Origin: Sabethes cyaneus
Lineage: Eukaryota; Arthropoda; Insecta; Diptera; Culicidae
Direction of reading: 5' to 3'
NCBI RefSeq assembly: GCF_943734655.1
Contig: NC_071354.1
Span: 146,167,642 to 146,231,641, forward strand
DNA: 64,000 nucleotides
Within the stretch, counting starts at the first letter, position 1. Each line of letters starts with the position of its first letter. Positions 44,451 through 55,839 of the stretch are shown piece after piece. A program made the position numbers and the translations under genes. The notes beneath the pieces were generated by a model. That model did no database searches. It was not told where the DNA came from and saw only the letters and a list, made by a program, of their open reading frames with translations.

Positions 44451-46520
44451 TATGACCCGCAGACCGTTGCGCAAACCACCGTGGTCTAATTCCCGCTTGC
44501 AGCAACTTAAACGAAAGCGATCCCTTGCATTACGTAAATACTGCAGACGCCGCAATACCATTTTGAAGCAGAGTTTCAATCATACCAGTAACTTGTATCG
44601 CAGATATAATCGTTACCTATATAAACGGTATACCCATTGAATACAGTGTAACATCAGGACGAATCCGAGGGTCTTCTGGTCATTCGTAAACAAAAAGAGG
44701 AAAGAAGATGGATTGCCGAAAGATATGTTTCTGGGTGACTATCATGGAAGCACGTTGTCAGAGAAATGCAGTTTGTTCGCCCAACATTTTCAACACAATT
44801 TCCGAGACTCCGCCGCTACCATGGCGCAAACCAACGCGGCATTAACTAGCATTCCTGTAGATGTCCTCGATTTCAATCTACCTGCAATAGCAGATCGAGA
44901 CATAGAAGCTGCAATTGTGAAACTAAAGTGTTCATTTACCGCTGGTCCGGATGGAATTCCATCATGCGTTTTAAAAAAATGTGCAGCTGTTCTAATACAT
45001 CCGCTATGCCTGCTGTTCAATTTGTCGCTTCAGCAAGGGGTATTCTCTACAACTTGGAAGCTTTCTGCTATGTTTCCTGTGCATAAAAAAGGGGACAAAC
45101 GTAACGTTAAAAATTACAGAGGCATTACATCTCTTTGCGCAGTTTCGAAAGTTTTTGAAATTCTAATACACGATGCTCTATTCGCTAGCTGCAAGCACTA
45201 CATCTCTCCAGAGCAACATGGTTTTTATGCAAAACGCTCTACTGCTACAAACCTTGTACAGTTTACCGCAACGTGCATACAAAATATGAGCGCGGGTGCG
45301 CAAATTGACGCGATCTACACCGATTTAAAAGCAGCATTTGACCGAGTTGATCACAGTATCCTGCTGGCAAAATTGGAAAAGCTTGGAGTTTGTTCTGCGC
45401 TAGTACAATGGCTTCAATCCTATCTTTTAAATCGAATGCTCTATGTAAAGATAGGTAATCAGCAGTCTGCATATTTCACGAACCTCTCCGGTGTTCCACA
45501 GGGCAGTAATCTGGGACCACTGCTCTTCACGCTGTTTTTAAACGACGTTTCATTGTTACTCCCGGAGGATTGCCGATTACTTTTTGCTGACGACGTGAAA
45601 CTGTTCAAGATTGTCAACGATACTGCAGACTGTTTAGCGCTCCAGGGAATGGTTGATATTTTTCTTCGGTGGTGTTCCAGCAACCTACAAACGGTTAGCA
45701 CCGAGAAATGCAGTGTGATTTCGTTTTATAGAAAATCTTATCCGATTACGTTCAATTACACCATATTTGGTAAGACGGTAACTAGAGTAAACCAGGTTCG
45801 TGATTTGGGCGTTACTTTGGATACTTCGCTCTCATTTAAGCCACACTATAACGAAATAATTGCTAAGGCGAATCGACAGCTTAGATTTATATTCAAAATT
45901 GCTGAAGAATTTCGGGACCCCATGTGCCTTCGATCACTTTACTATTCCCTGGTGCGTTCCGTCCTTGAGACCAACTCGGTTGTGTGGTGCCCATTCAATG
46001 CTAATTGGATAGCAAGAATTGAAGCCGTTCAGCGAAAATTCGTGCGATATGCTTTACGATTTCTTCCATGGCAAAATCAACACCAGCTACCACCGTATGT
46101 AGAGCGCTGCCAACTTCTTGAAATGCAGACTTTGGAGCGAAGGCGGTTCGAAGCTCAAGCTGTCTTTGTGGGAAAGGTTTTATCTGGCGTGATCGATGCA
46201 CCTGTTATTCTACAACAGCTTAATATGTATGCACCCGAAAGGACTCTAAGGCCCAGAGATCTGTTGTACTTACCTCAGCGAAATGCAACGTACGGGTAAC
46301 ATGACCCTATCCGCTTCATGTCGACAAGCTTTAATGCTGTAGCTGATTTGTTTGATTTTAATATTACCGTAACAACGTTTAAACAACGGCTTCGAAGATG
46401 AATATGTTTTTTTTTGTGTATATCTATACTGCTTATTTTGTGCTGCTTATTAATCATTAAAACTACTATTGTCAGATGATGTATTTTATAACAAATAAAC
46501 AAATAAACAAATAAACAAAA
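44450..46520 (+). mobile_element. CR1/Jockey-type LINE, 5'-truncated, inserted in the minus-strand LINE
   Basis: The plus-strand insertion interrupts ORF2 of the host LINE between its RT thumb region (GKTWGLKPQ) and the YTTIARPRITYAAVVWW block. It carries the C-terminal two thirds of an RT protein and ends in an 8-bp tandem tail, aaataaac repeated about three times (about 46490-46518). Octamer tails are typical of CR1-clade LINEs. The upstream boundary and the target duplication are not clear. Confidence 0.85.
44452..46402 (+). pseudogene. CR1/Jockey-type reverse transcriptase with two nonsense codons
   Basis: One continuous frame of about 650 codons is interrupted only by TGA at 44638-44640 and TAA at 46297-46299. 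The central open part (44713-46299, 528 codons) contains FTAGPDGIPSCVLKK, then KKGDKRNVKNYRGITSL, the motif A block YTDLKAAFDRVDHS, SGVPQGSNLGPLLF and the catalytic LFADDVKLF. VRDLGVTLDTSLSF and a thumb region follow. After the second stop the frame continues HDPIRFMSTSFNAVADLFDF to its natural end at 46402. The endonuclease domain is absent through 5' truncation. The RT motifs look intact. Confidence 0.85.
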
Positions 46521-46525
46521 GGCTA

Positions 46526-48848
46526 GTTGAGGTTTCAATCCCCAGGTTTTGCCAAACAGTGAGCTGCATGCCCAGATAGCCGAAGTTGCTTTCTTAACAG
46601 CATAATCTAGGTGGGCAGCGCAGTTCAGTTTTTTATCGAGAATTATTCCGAGGTGTTTGACTTCATTACTGAAGCCCAGTCTGACACCATTCAGTATAGG
46701 GGGAGTAATGGTATGTTTACTTCGCCTAGTGAATGGTATTACGACTGTTTTGGTGGGGTTTACATTAAGTCCCTCTTGTGAGCACCATAACATGGTGGTG
46801 TTCAGAGCTCCTTGCAAGCGATTTGACAATACTGCGTCAAACTTACCTCTGACGATAAGTACAACGTCGTCGGCGTAAGCAATGGTCTCATAACCAAGCT
46901 TGTGAAGGAGTGCGTCGGCCACCAGTGATCAGAGCAGGGGAGAGAGAACTCCTCCCTGTGGACATCCTTTGATCACCGAAATCGTGACCGACGTATCTCC
47001 CAATGATGCTGTAATTTCTCTGCTCGAGAACATTGCTTGAATCCAGCTCATTGTAGTGTGGTCGATTCTCTTTTGACAGAGAGACGTATTAATTGACGCG
47101 AAGGACGTGTTATCGAAAGCGCCTTCAATATCAAGAAAAGCACACAGTGCCGTCTCTTGATATTTGAGCGTTTTCTCAATTAACGTCACTAAGCTGTGCA
47201 GTGCGGTTTCCGTAGATTTACCGTGTTGGTATGCATGTTGATTTACATGTAACGGAGAGTTTTTTAAAAACTCATTGCGGATATAGTTATCCGTGATTTT
47301 CTCCATCAGCTTAAGAAGCGTTGAAGACTTATCCGGTCTGAAAGCCTTAGGCATGGTTTTGTCTTTTTTGCCAGCCTTAGGTATGAACACCATCCTTACT
47401 TTCCGCCAATTCTCCGGGGTATATCCCAAAGTGAAACTGGCTCGAAAGAGGTTGATGAGCTCGGACATTATAACACCGTCCTTTTTTTGTAAGAAAATCG
47501 GTAGAATACCATCCGGACCTGGAGATTTCATTGGTTCAAAAGAGCTGAGTGCCCAATTGATCGAAGCAGTAATTTGATTGTTTACGGACAATCGGCGTGC
47601 AAGTAGAACCGAATCATTTGGCACATTGTGTAATGACCCATTCCACTGTTACCCGCTTATGTTTTGTCCAGTGGTCACTGTCGAACCAAGGAAGTGCGTG
47701 TTCATCAGAACTTCCAGAGTTTCCCTGGTGGTAACAGTAAGACTCCCATCCTCTTTTTTCAATTGCCCTAGACCATTGCCATGGTCCTTAGACATCACTT
47801 TCTGCAGACGCGTAGCCTCTGGCAGAGTTTGAATGCTTTCGCAAAATTCAACTCGTGATTTCCTTTTGGCTTTGCGTAGCTCAGCGTTGTATTTGGTGAG
47901 GGAAGCTTTGTAGTCTTCCCAGTTAGACGTGATTTTGGCCCTGTTGAACAGCCGCCTTGCCTTCCGACAGAGATTGCTAAGCGTCTCATTCCACCAAGGC
48001 ACATCACGGCAAACTGTTCGCGTGTTTACGGGACAGTTTGTGTTATACGCGTCTGTGATCCTACATTGCAGGTCACTAGCGGCGATATCCAGCTCAACTA
48101 GAGTTCGTATATTGTTGTGACAGGAATTACGTGAGGCAATCAGATGATCCCTAAAGGACCTCCAATTGGTTTTCCTCGGATTACTGAAGTGTTCTCTCTT
48201 TAGAGGATTAGCCTCGATGTCGAAAATGATATGTCTGTGGTCTGATAAACTTGGTTCATCAGAGACATGCCAATTTTTGACTTTCTCAGCTATAGAGGCG
48301 CTACATAGAGTAAGGTCTAGGACCTCTTGTCTGATAGCGTTTATAAAGGTGAGGTCATTCCCTACATTGATTATTAGAAATTTGACATCGTTAGAAATAA
48401 GATATTCAAGTAGGTACTCACCCCTGTTATTTGTGTCCTAGCTGCCCCATATCGTGTGGTGCACGTACGGCTTGTTGACTGCCCTGCAGTACCGCACAAG
48501 TTCAGCAACCTCGGGCGTTGGTATTTCGTCCTTGTCCCCTGGAAAATAGGCGGACGCAACGACTATCTCCTGCTTCCCTCTAGTCGTCGGGACTACCACC
48601 GTTATGGCAACGACATCGCGTTGGATGAATTCTGTAATTGGAGAAAATGTTATTTTCTTATTTAACAGAATGGTAGTCCTCAGCTTGGACTGTGTATTGC
48701 AATAGATCAACTTACCATTAGCGCCGGATAGACCGAGGATTGTGGTATCGTTAATCCATGGCTCCTGGATCAGAGCAGCACTCAGCTGCTCATTAGTGAA
48801 CCTCCGGCTTAGGACACTAGATGCGCACTTGGCATGGTAGAGGTTCAC
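46526..48848 (-). pseudogene. LINE ORF2, endonuclease and reverse transcriptase part, three nonsense codons
   Basis: The frame is continuous from 48848 to the insertion at about 46526, apart from three stops: TAG at 48438-48440, TAA at 47649-47651 and TGA at 46929-46931. The endonuclease starts NLYHAKCASSVLSRR, with LIQEPW, then VVASAYFPGD and HHTIWGS, and later LSDHRHIIFDIE. The reverse transcriptase has KSPGPDGILP, the motif A CAFLDIEGAFDN (about 47115-47145), KGCPQGGVLSPLL and the catalytic YADD at 46866-46877. All stops are single-base changes and there are no frame shifts in 2.3 kb, so decay is recent. The RT catalytic residues are kept. Confidence 0.85.
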
Positions 48849-48868
48849 CTGAACGCAGCGAAAGCTGC

Positions 48869-50278
48869 TTATTTTGTAGCAGGATTACCGTTTTCAGCTT
48901 GATCCAATGATGGATCGAGCCTTGGCGTACGGATACCAGCAGCGTTTTCGCTGAGTTGAGCGGCCGAGTCGCCCACACCGGCAGGCTTCGGTTGCTGCAG
49001 GCGACAGGCCACAGATGTCCGACCCGCACTTAACGGCGGATTGAGCCTCTGAGGTTTGCTATCGACTGGTGGTTGCTGCGTACGCCTCTTGCGAGGTTTT
49101 CGCTGCGCCCGTCTAGTCTTCGCAGGAATGCATTGTTTAGGTGGCGGCGGGGCACTCCCGGATGGAAGTTCCGCACTTTCCAACCTCAACGTTGCGGAAT
49201 TGAATGGTCTTGGTGGTGGCGGGGCGCTCCCAGAAGGGAGTTCCGCTCGTACCTTCCTCGACTTTGCAGCAGAGACTGTTGCGCCTGTGTTGATCAGACC
49301 TCTGCCAACCTGTCGCATGCGTGCTTTGCCAAACATGTAGTTTAGCATAAAGCGCTGCTCGGTGATCTGGCTTGCCGATTTTTGGACAACCTCCATCAAC
49401 AGTTCGACTGTATTTCCAAACACATTGCGACGGCGTATCTGCCACGCTTGTGTCGAAAAGCCGTCGTTCTGATTCTGGAGGAATCTCAAAATTTTCTCGT
49501 TCGTGGTGCCGTCACTGTCCTGGAAGTACCCTATGAAGGTATGTGCCTTCGGTAGGTCTTTCGTGTCGTAGGCCCGTAGTTGTGCCCCTTCCCACGGGAC
49601 GAGAGTAGATGCCGTTTGCTCCAGCCATTTGACCGTGCTCTGGTCAGAGCACGCCAGTGTCAGGTAGCCGTTCTTGAACTGGCAGCTCCTGAACTTTGGC
49701 CTAATGTCTGAAGTCTCCTGGTCAGCAATGTGATCCAGAAGAAGGGCGCGGACAGTCTGAAGCTGATCCGTAGTTAGCAGGGAAACGGGATAATCAGCCG
49801 TAGTTATGGCTACGCTGAAAGCATACACGATTTCCCTGTATGTGCACCCCGAGGGTGGTTTTGATGCCGAAGGACCCGCGCAGGCTCGGCTGCGTGGTCT
49901 CTTTTTGGTGGGACCTTTGTTGCAGATATTCGGGGACGCCGTATCAGCAGATCGTTGCCTTTTGGTAATGACCAGGTCCCACTGGGCAGACTGGCTGGCC
50001 GGCAGAAGGGCGAGTTCCTCCGCTTCCTCCTTTGAGTAGCCCTTGCTACGATACCACTTCAGCCGTCGCCGTTGCGCATTGGAGAGATGCTTGGTCACAT
50101 CTCCGGAAGCCTCATTTTGCCCTTTGACTTCAGGCAGCGCCGCTGGATCGGGAAGGTTATCCGCGTCACTCTCCGCATTCCCGGTTGATGAGTTTAGGAT
50201 CAGGGATGAAGCCGAGAGTCCTCCTTCCAGCGACATGCTGTCGAGGTTAAAGTCCTCTTCCATCCCTGTGTCCATCAC
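48869..50278 (-). CDS. LINE ORF1 protein (DUF4780-like, gag-type)
   Basis: The 469-codon frame is intact. Residues 1-65 are acidic. A charged lysine/arginine stretch (RRRLKWYRSKGYSKEEAEEL) lies around 70-90. A central globular part runs from about 150 to 320 (for example VRALLLDHIADQETSDIRPK and VPWEGAQLRAYDTKDLPKAH) and resembles the DUF4780 domain of ORF1 proteins in LOA-type LINEs. Residues 345-400 contain two copies of AELPSGSAPPPP in a proline-rich repeat, followed by a basic tail. No CCHC zinc knuckles are seen. The product would bind element RNA. It ends 20 bp upstream of the ORF2 start. Confidence 0.75.
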   Translation of the reverse strand: MMDTGMEEDFNLDSMSLEGGLSASSLILNSSTGNAESDADNLPDPAALPEVKGQNEASGDVTKHLSNAQRRRLKWYRSKGYSKEEAEELALLPASQSAQWDLVITKRQRSADTASPNICNKGPTKKRPRSRACAGPSASKPPSGCTYREIVYAFSVAITTADYPVSLLTTDQLQTVRALLLDHIADQETSDIRPKFRSCQFKNGYLTLACSDQSTVKWLEQTASTLVPWEGAQLRAYDTKDLPKAHTFIGYFQDSDGTTNEKILRFLQNQNDGFSTQAWQIRRRNVFGNTVELLMEVVQKSASQITEQRFMLNYMFGKARMRQVGRGLINTGATVSAAKSRKVRAELPSGSAPPPPRPFNSATLRLESAELPSGSAPPPPKQCIPAKTRRAQRKPRKRRTQQPPVDSKPQRLNPPLSAGRTSVACRLQQPKPAGVGDSAAQLSENAAGIRTPRLDPSLDQAENGNPATK

Positions 50279-50864
50279 TCCACCAGTATCGACCGTGCCG
50301 ATCGGACTCCGGTGTTTATCACCAACTCTTGGGGGTCGTTGGTTGTCCCATCAGCTATTTTTGTAAGGTTCTCTGCTGGGGAGAAAATCAACTGTCCTTT
50401 ATCAGTTTGGAACAGAGGGAGCAATTTACTGCACAGAGTGCTCTGGTACCATGCAGGCTCCGTTCGACCTTGGGAAACTTTATTAGACCCCCCCAAGCAT
50501 TCATCCCTAGGCACGGGTCGCATTACACCGAGGATTGGGGTCCTCTTCCGCATTTTGCTCAAAATGTAGCATGCTTCTAGACTACTTGCTACATTGAGAG
50601 CAAAAGATTTTTACAAGATTTGCCGCGGAAGAGACTCGATGTGCGGTTCCGGATGGATCCACCACAAATTTGCCATGGAGCCACCCGGAGCCGCACGCCG
50701 AGCGACAAATCTTAACACTCCTCCTTTATCCTGGCTTATGACAGACAACTCGGGTCCCGATCCAATTTCCCCATCACCCGTTCACTCTTTTTTAGGGAGC
50801 CACACGTGGCGGTTCATTAGCAAAGGTCCGTCACTGGCGGAGCTATGAGTTATGAACCTAGATA

Positions 50865-52565
50865 TATGATTTTGGCAAATTGATTCTTTATAAAGCTGAC
50901 ATGAAAAATTTTATTTGCAGTGGTAGTAATTAAAGCGATGGTAAATTAAACCGCCAAATACGGAAAATAGTCCCACAATTATTCGATCTTATTCCAACCT
51001 ATTATAGTATCTATTCTCTTATTACAAACATTCGTCATAATATTCTGTGCTTTTCCATCGTATCAAAGAAAAAAGATGAGTGCCAAACGATTCACGCCAA
51101 AAACGAAAAACAACACAGTTCAATGTGGCCCAAATTACCCAACCCATTTCGGTTTTAATTATTCATCGCCATTATCTGATGCATGGCTGTGAGAGTTTTT
51201 TTCCCGATTCTTACAATAATGGCGGAAATGAGGAAGAAGGAAGTTATGCAACGCATTTAAGCTATTCACAAAGTGCTTCCCTCCCCCCGACCGACCGGTT
51301 GCCGGTTTCGAACAAATGCATAAGTCCTACTCGTTCGGTTGGCAAAAGAGGTCATGCTACGCCACTCGATGAGCGGAAGGGTAAGCGACACTATGTAGAT
51401 GTATGCAATAAAGGCATATAATCAAACGAGAAAAGCTGGAAACGGAGCAAACGACACGCAAAAGACGGTAGGGCGGCTGGGAAAGCCCAATTTACCATTT
51501 ATTCGAGTATAAAATGAAATTTTAAACTGAAACTCAAGCTCTTTTGAGTCTTTTTTTTAACAACTCTCCTATCAGTACTGATTGGGAAAGGGGACGATTT
51601 CTTTTTTTATTTCAAGTAAACATTTTCGCTGTTTATTTTTTGTTTCTTTTTCATACCCATTTCACATTGTAATCAGTAGCTACCGCAACAGAGTAACTCC
51701 GGAGGGGACAATTCCGAAACCAGATGGAACATGGGAGGAATGCGGCCGGCTGTGCGCCGTTTACGAAGCGGGGGTGGGCAGAACAAGTGTGCTCTGTAAA
51801 AGCAACGCAACAAATTACTACCGATAAAGTTATGGCACTAAAGAGAACAATGATTTTTGTCGCTACTTTTTAGCTTGCTAGCTAGCTGCTACCTTACTGT
51901 GCACGGCACTCCTGCTTCGGATGTGATATGCCATGCCAAGTGCTCTTCCGGTTTTGACATTATATTGCTTTGAAGTTTGAGAACTAGAGGCTTTTAGATT
52001 GCCGCTCGTTGTACCTAGGTTGAGTTGAAAGCGTTTTACGATGGGAAATAAAGTTATGATTCCATTTGCTTTGATTAAAGTTTTTACAATTTCGACCCGG
52101 ATGGTGTACGGAGTATGGGGAAATTTGGTTCAATGTTGACTTGTGGCGCTGTAGTCTGCAGTTGCAAATCGGTCTGGAAAGAAACGTATTTTGTTTGTAA
52201 TATGTAAGTTTTGGACAGAATAATGACGGCTTAAAAAATAAACATTTAACTAAAAACTTCATATTATTGTAATTCTTCAACTTAAGCAATAAACGCTTGT
52301 TAAGTAATAAACGAAGTGTTCCTGTTCTTTTCTTGTTTCTTTATGCATCGTTAGGTCGTTAAAGATACCTTACAGGGGACCTCAAGATATGAAACTCGTT
52401 TAACAAGCCAAACTTCACATACCATACCTTAATCCTGAAAACATTCTGGAATCTTTGAACTGCCACTTTGTCCCGAAGAATATCAGAAAGATGTGTTGCA
52501 TATATCCGATCATTTTGTTCGTTGTGGTGATCCGGTAGCAGGAACATTTTTAGGTCCAAAAACAG
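50865..52565. other. Intron sequence without recognised element
   Basis: A 113-codon frame at 51080-51421 and an 81-codon frame at 51582-51827 have no recognisable domains or splice support. I see nothing else of note. Confidence 0.4.
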
Positions 52566-52569
52566 AATT

Positions 52570-53995
52570 TTGCAATCACCGTGCTGCTTGAGCAGCTGCC
52601 GAGACCATTACCTTCACGAAGCTCTTTGTGTGATTCGAATGAACTCGATAATTCACTCGAAATCCGAACACAGCACTGTATGTGACTTCTGGTTCGATTC
52701 TTCTCATCAGTCACTCGCTGGCACTGGCATCAAATCACTCACTGGAAGTGGCTGCAACAGTAGTATCCAACACTTTTCGTGCTGTAGTATTGATCGCATC
52801 GTGGATGTGCCTCCGCTGTTCGATCAGGTTCTCTCCAAGTTGCTCACTGATCAGCTCATCAGTCTTCCGAGACTCCGTTTTCCAGCTCTCTCGAATCTTT
52901 TCTAACCTCGCTGATAACCGCCGAATGTTCAGTCGTATCTTCCTCGATGGATTCGATTTGAATATGTTGGACAATCGGGCGCGAATCTTGCTTACTACGA
53001 GATAGTGGTCCGAGTCGACTTTTGATCCCCGGACATCTGCGACATTAGAAAACTGCCGGTCGTTAACCAGAATGTGATCGTTCTGAGAGCAGGCCTCTCC
53101 ATTAGGGTATTTCCAGGTGTGCTTCCGAATGTTCCATTATGCAAAATAGGTACTACAGATAGCCGTTCCTCTGGCCTTAATCTTCAACACGCATTTGTTT
53201 TCCATGTAATACGAATCCGACACCATGCTCTGCTTTATCGCCGCCACGGTAGTAGATGTGATTCATGTCGTGCTCGCAATAGGATCTACTGCGCGATATT
53301 CGCGCCCACGTCGTTCTCCCGTCTTTGGCAACCGCACTTCCTGGTTGGCAGCAACCTCGACCTTCGTCTTTTGCAGCTCTCTTGCCAGCATACCCGCGTG
53401 TGCTGGTTCAAGTAGAATCCTGTCATTCCAAGTACCAAGCTCCCAATAATCGTGGTCCTTTTTCTTTTGCTTGGGTCCATACCGATTATTCCCTTGTAGT
53501 TCCTTTCCTGAATTTCTCCTAGCATAAGTTTTTTAAGCATACCGGCTAACTAGTGCTGCGACGCCTAGTCTCGCGAACAGGGCTGCCGTCATGGGTATAG
53601 CTGGCGAGACACAGCGTTTCATAAGTCAAGCGCCCGCTCCGGATCAGTCGCTGTTGTATGCCGCCCCTAACCTGGGACACAGCCGCATATCTGGTACGGA
53701 AACGGCGATTCGCCGTGCAGTTGGAGCACCGTCGTGAGCCGCCCCTAACCCGGAGACAGACGCTCACAGCTGGCAAGGCTGTTCCTTTTGCCAACACTCA
53801 GCGGAGCTCTTCCCTGTCGGTATACGACCTTAGTTTCCACCGGGGTTGGTTACACGATCTCGTCTAAGGTTGCTTGTATTTCGGCTGGTACCATGAGGAG
53901 GTAGGGATAGGAGTTACTGGATAAGAGGCTAATGACCACTATAGGGTCTATTAAATAACTGCAAGTACGCGAGGTACCGATGCTACGCATTACCC
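52570..53995 (-). mobile_element. RTE-like LINE copy B, 3'-truncated
   Basis: On the minus strand, the 5' leader (about 53995-53540) matches the leaders of copies A and C. It is followed by MLKKLMLGEIQERNYKGIIG and GMDPSKRKRT, then frame-shifted endonuclease blocks. The frame at 52735-52974 reads SEQLGENLIEQRRHIHDAIN, ending TTVAATSSE, as in copy A. The RT region is missing. Stops and frame shifts are numerous. Confidence 0.75.
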
Positions 53996-54138
53996 TTGAT
54001 TACGGGCTTAACAATTACGGAACCAATTGTCATAGTTCAGAAGCTTTTGTGTACGAGGATTGTTTCTTGGTTACCAGTTGTGCTTCGTCTCTTTACAGAG
54101 AAGTTACTGTTTTTGGGTACGGGAATGTTTCTGTGATA

Positions 54139-55010
54139 ACGGGTGACAGCTAAAATTTTGGATTTTTTTTGAGGCCCCTATAATCAACAACAAACGAGCC
54201 CAGAGAGAAATGAGAGTATGTATGTGTTAGCTTTCTCTCTCTCCTCTTTTTGTGCCTATTTTTTGGTTTGTTTATACTTGCCTTGTTTTTCTTAAAATGA
54301 CGTCGAAACAAGCAGCATTTCAGGAGCGCGTTGTACACTTTTACGAACTGCCACAGAAATTTCGGCAAAAAGTATACGGTACAACATTTAAAAAGCGAAT
54401 ATGTTGCGGCTTCCACTGTCTACCATATCCTAAAATGCCCAACAACTATTCGCAAGCTAGGTAGTGGAAGACCAGCCAAAAATATGGACATCGCTCTCTT
54501 TCTCGTGTTTTCAAAAACAAGCTCTTTGGTTTGGCTATCAATTAAGATGTGTCAGACGAATGTTTAAAGAAAATTTTGATCCCGTTTCTTCAAAAACATC
54601 ATGCAGATGGACAATACGTGTTTTGGCCGGATAGAGCATCATCGCATTACGCCAAAAAAACACAATCGTTCCTGAATACCAAGTCGATCCCATTTTTACC
54701 CAAAAACCACGACCCGAAAAATCTGTCTCAGTGCGCCCAATCGAAGATTTCTTCAGAATTTTGAGTTCCTTGGTGTACAAAAATAACTGTAAAATCAAGA
54801 GATGGATTCGCAATGACGCTCCTGTTCGGACATCAAACGGAAGCTTCGCCGAACAGCCGATTGCGAACTGTTTTCAAATGTACACTATATTTTTTCAACA
54901 ATGGATAATGTATCTTTAATTTCGGCAAATCAGATCTTCTTCATGCATCGTTGTCTTTTTTTTTTTTGACAGCTTGAGAAAAAAATTCCAAAATTTTAGT
55001 TGTCACCCGT
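54139..55010 (+). mobile_element. Internally deleted Tc1/mariner-type element
   Basis: The ends ACGGGTGACAGCTAAAATTT and aaattttagttgtcacccgt are inverted repeats with one mismatch in 24 bp. TA flanks both sides (54137-54138 and 55011-55012). At 872 bp it is shorter than the usual 1.3 kb, and the transposase lacks its middle part. Confidence 0.9.
54297..54900 (+). pseudogene. Deleted mariner-type transposase
   Basis: The start reads MTSKQAAFQERVVHFYEL, then in another frame KSEYVAASTVYHILKC and RKLGSGRPAKNMD, a helix-turn-helix and GRP-type linker. The sequence jumps at about 54495-54545 to the catalytic C-terminal part: SDECLKKILIPFLQKHHADG, YVFWPDRASSHYAKKTQ (second Asp), SIPFLPKNHDPKNLSQC and a shifted RPIEDFFRILSSLVYK. 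The first catalytic aspartate region is deleted. Confidence 0.8.
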
Positions 55011-55012
55011 TA

Positions 55013-55315
55013 GTAAAGTTCAAACATGCGTCATTGATTTCTGAGATTTAAAAAGCAGTTTTTATGCTCAAAGCAGACGCAAAGAACACAGTGATAAATG
55101 TTTGTAAACATGTCTTTTGTTTTGAGCATACAAAAACTGCTTTGATATCGCAGAAATCAATGACCTGTGTTTGAACCTTAACTCTGTTCGGCAACGTTGT
55201 CAAGGGGAATGGTCGTTTACTGACCTAAAAAAGCACGTGAAATTCGCTACTGGAAGTTACATGATTTTCAGTGGATCATTAGTGGAAAAAATAACAGGAC
55301 CCTCTGGAAGCAATT
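55013..55315. other. No gene; short inverted repeat
   Basis: The segments gtcattgatttctgagattt (about 55031) and atatcgcagaaatcaatgacc (about 55144) are inverted relatives, as are the flanking aaaaagcagtttttatgctc and gagcatacaaaaactgctt. This suggests a small foldback of about 150 bp. Confidence 0.45.
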
Positions 55316-55742
55316 GTTTGCTTCTTGTGATCGGCGGTTTTCGGCGAGAATAAATATCAATTTAAATGCCAGTTTGTCCGCACGTTTCGAGTTACTTACC
55401 GGCTTTCATTCATCATCTGCGGACATTAAAATATTATATTAACCAACATTACAACATTGACTTCAAAACCGCATACAACCCTGTTATACTAAAACTTGGA
55501 AGAGAGCAAAATAGAAGTTAGTTTATGTGTTTGTAAAGAGATAAAGTGTATAGTGTATAGTCGCGAAATTTGTAAGTTTGAATTTAAATTTAATTTGTAT
55601 TATGTGTAATGTTGGTTAATATAATATTTTAGTGTCCGCAGATGCTGAGTGAAAGCCAGTAAGTAACTCGAAACGTGCGGACAAACTGGCATTTAAATTG
55701 ATATTTATTTTCGCCAAAAACCGCCGATCACAAGAAGCAAAC
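55316..55742. mobile_element. Inverted pair of Penelope-like terminal repeats
   Basis: The arm 55316-55453 is the near-exact reverse complement of 55603-55742, with about 150 bp of unrelated sequence between. Each arm carries a 49-nt hammerhead-like segment (55376-55424 on the minus strand, 55634-55682 on the plus strand) closed by gtccgc/gcggac. In the minus-strand copy the core has TGATGAA with GAAAC; in the plus-strand copy the core has TGCTGAG, so it has lost the conserved box. The same sequence occurs at 20187-20293. Confidence 0.7.
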
Positions 55743-55839
55743 TAAATATATTTATCTTGGAGCTAGAATTAAATGCGTTACCTTCTAAATAAATAATTGC
55801 TATTGAAATTCAGCTAATTTTAGTTGGGACTTTCGTTGG

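Larger units (their letters stand above)
43056..50860 (-). mobile_element. LINE of the I/LOA group (DUF4780-like ORF1, EN-RT-RNaseH ORF2)
   Basis: This is a minus-strand retrotransposon with a 5' leader (about 50279-50860), ORF1 (48869-50278) and ORF2 (from 48848 down to about 43080). A short run of eight T at about 43056-43063 corresponds to a 3' A-tail on the element's strand. ORF2 carries endonuclease, reverse transcriptase, RNase H and a CxxC...HxxxxC C-terminal motif. RNase H plus this ORF1 type points to the I/LOA group. A 2.07-kb LINE is inserted at about 44450-46520, so the element itself is about 5.7 kb. The 5' boundary is approximate. Confidence 0.85.

Noticed and set aside
51080..51421. 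113-codon frame in the large intron region.
   Set aside because: There is no recognisable domain, no splice or start context that decides it, and it begins at an arbitrary methionine.
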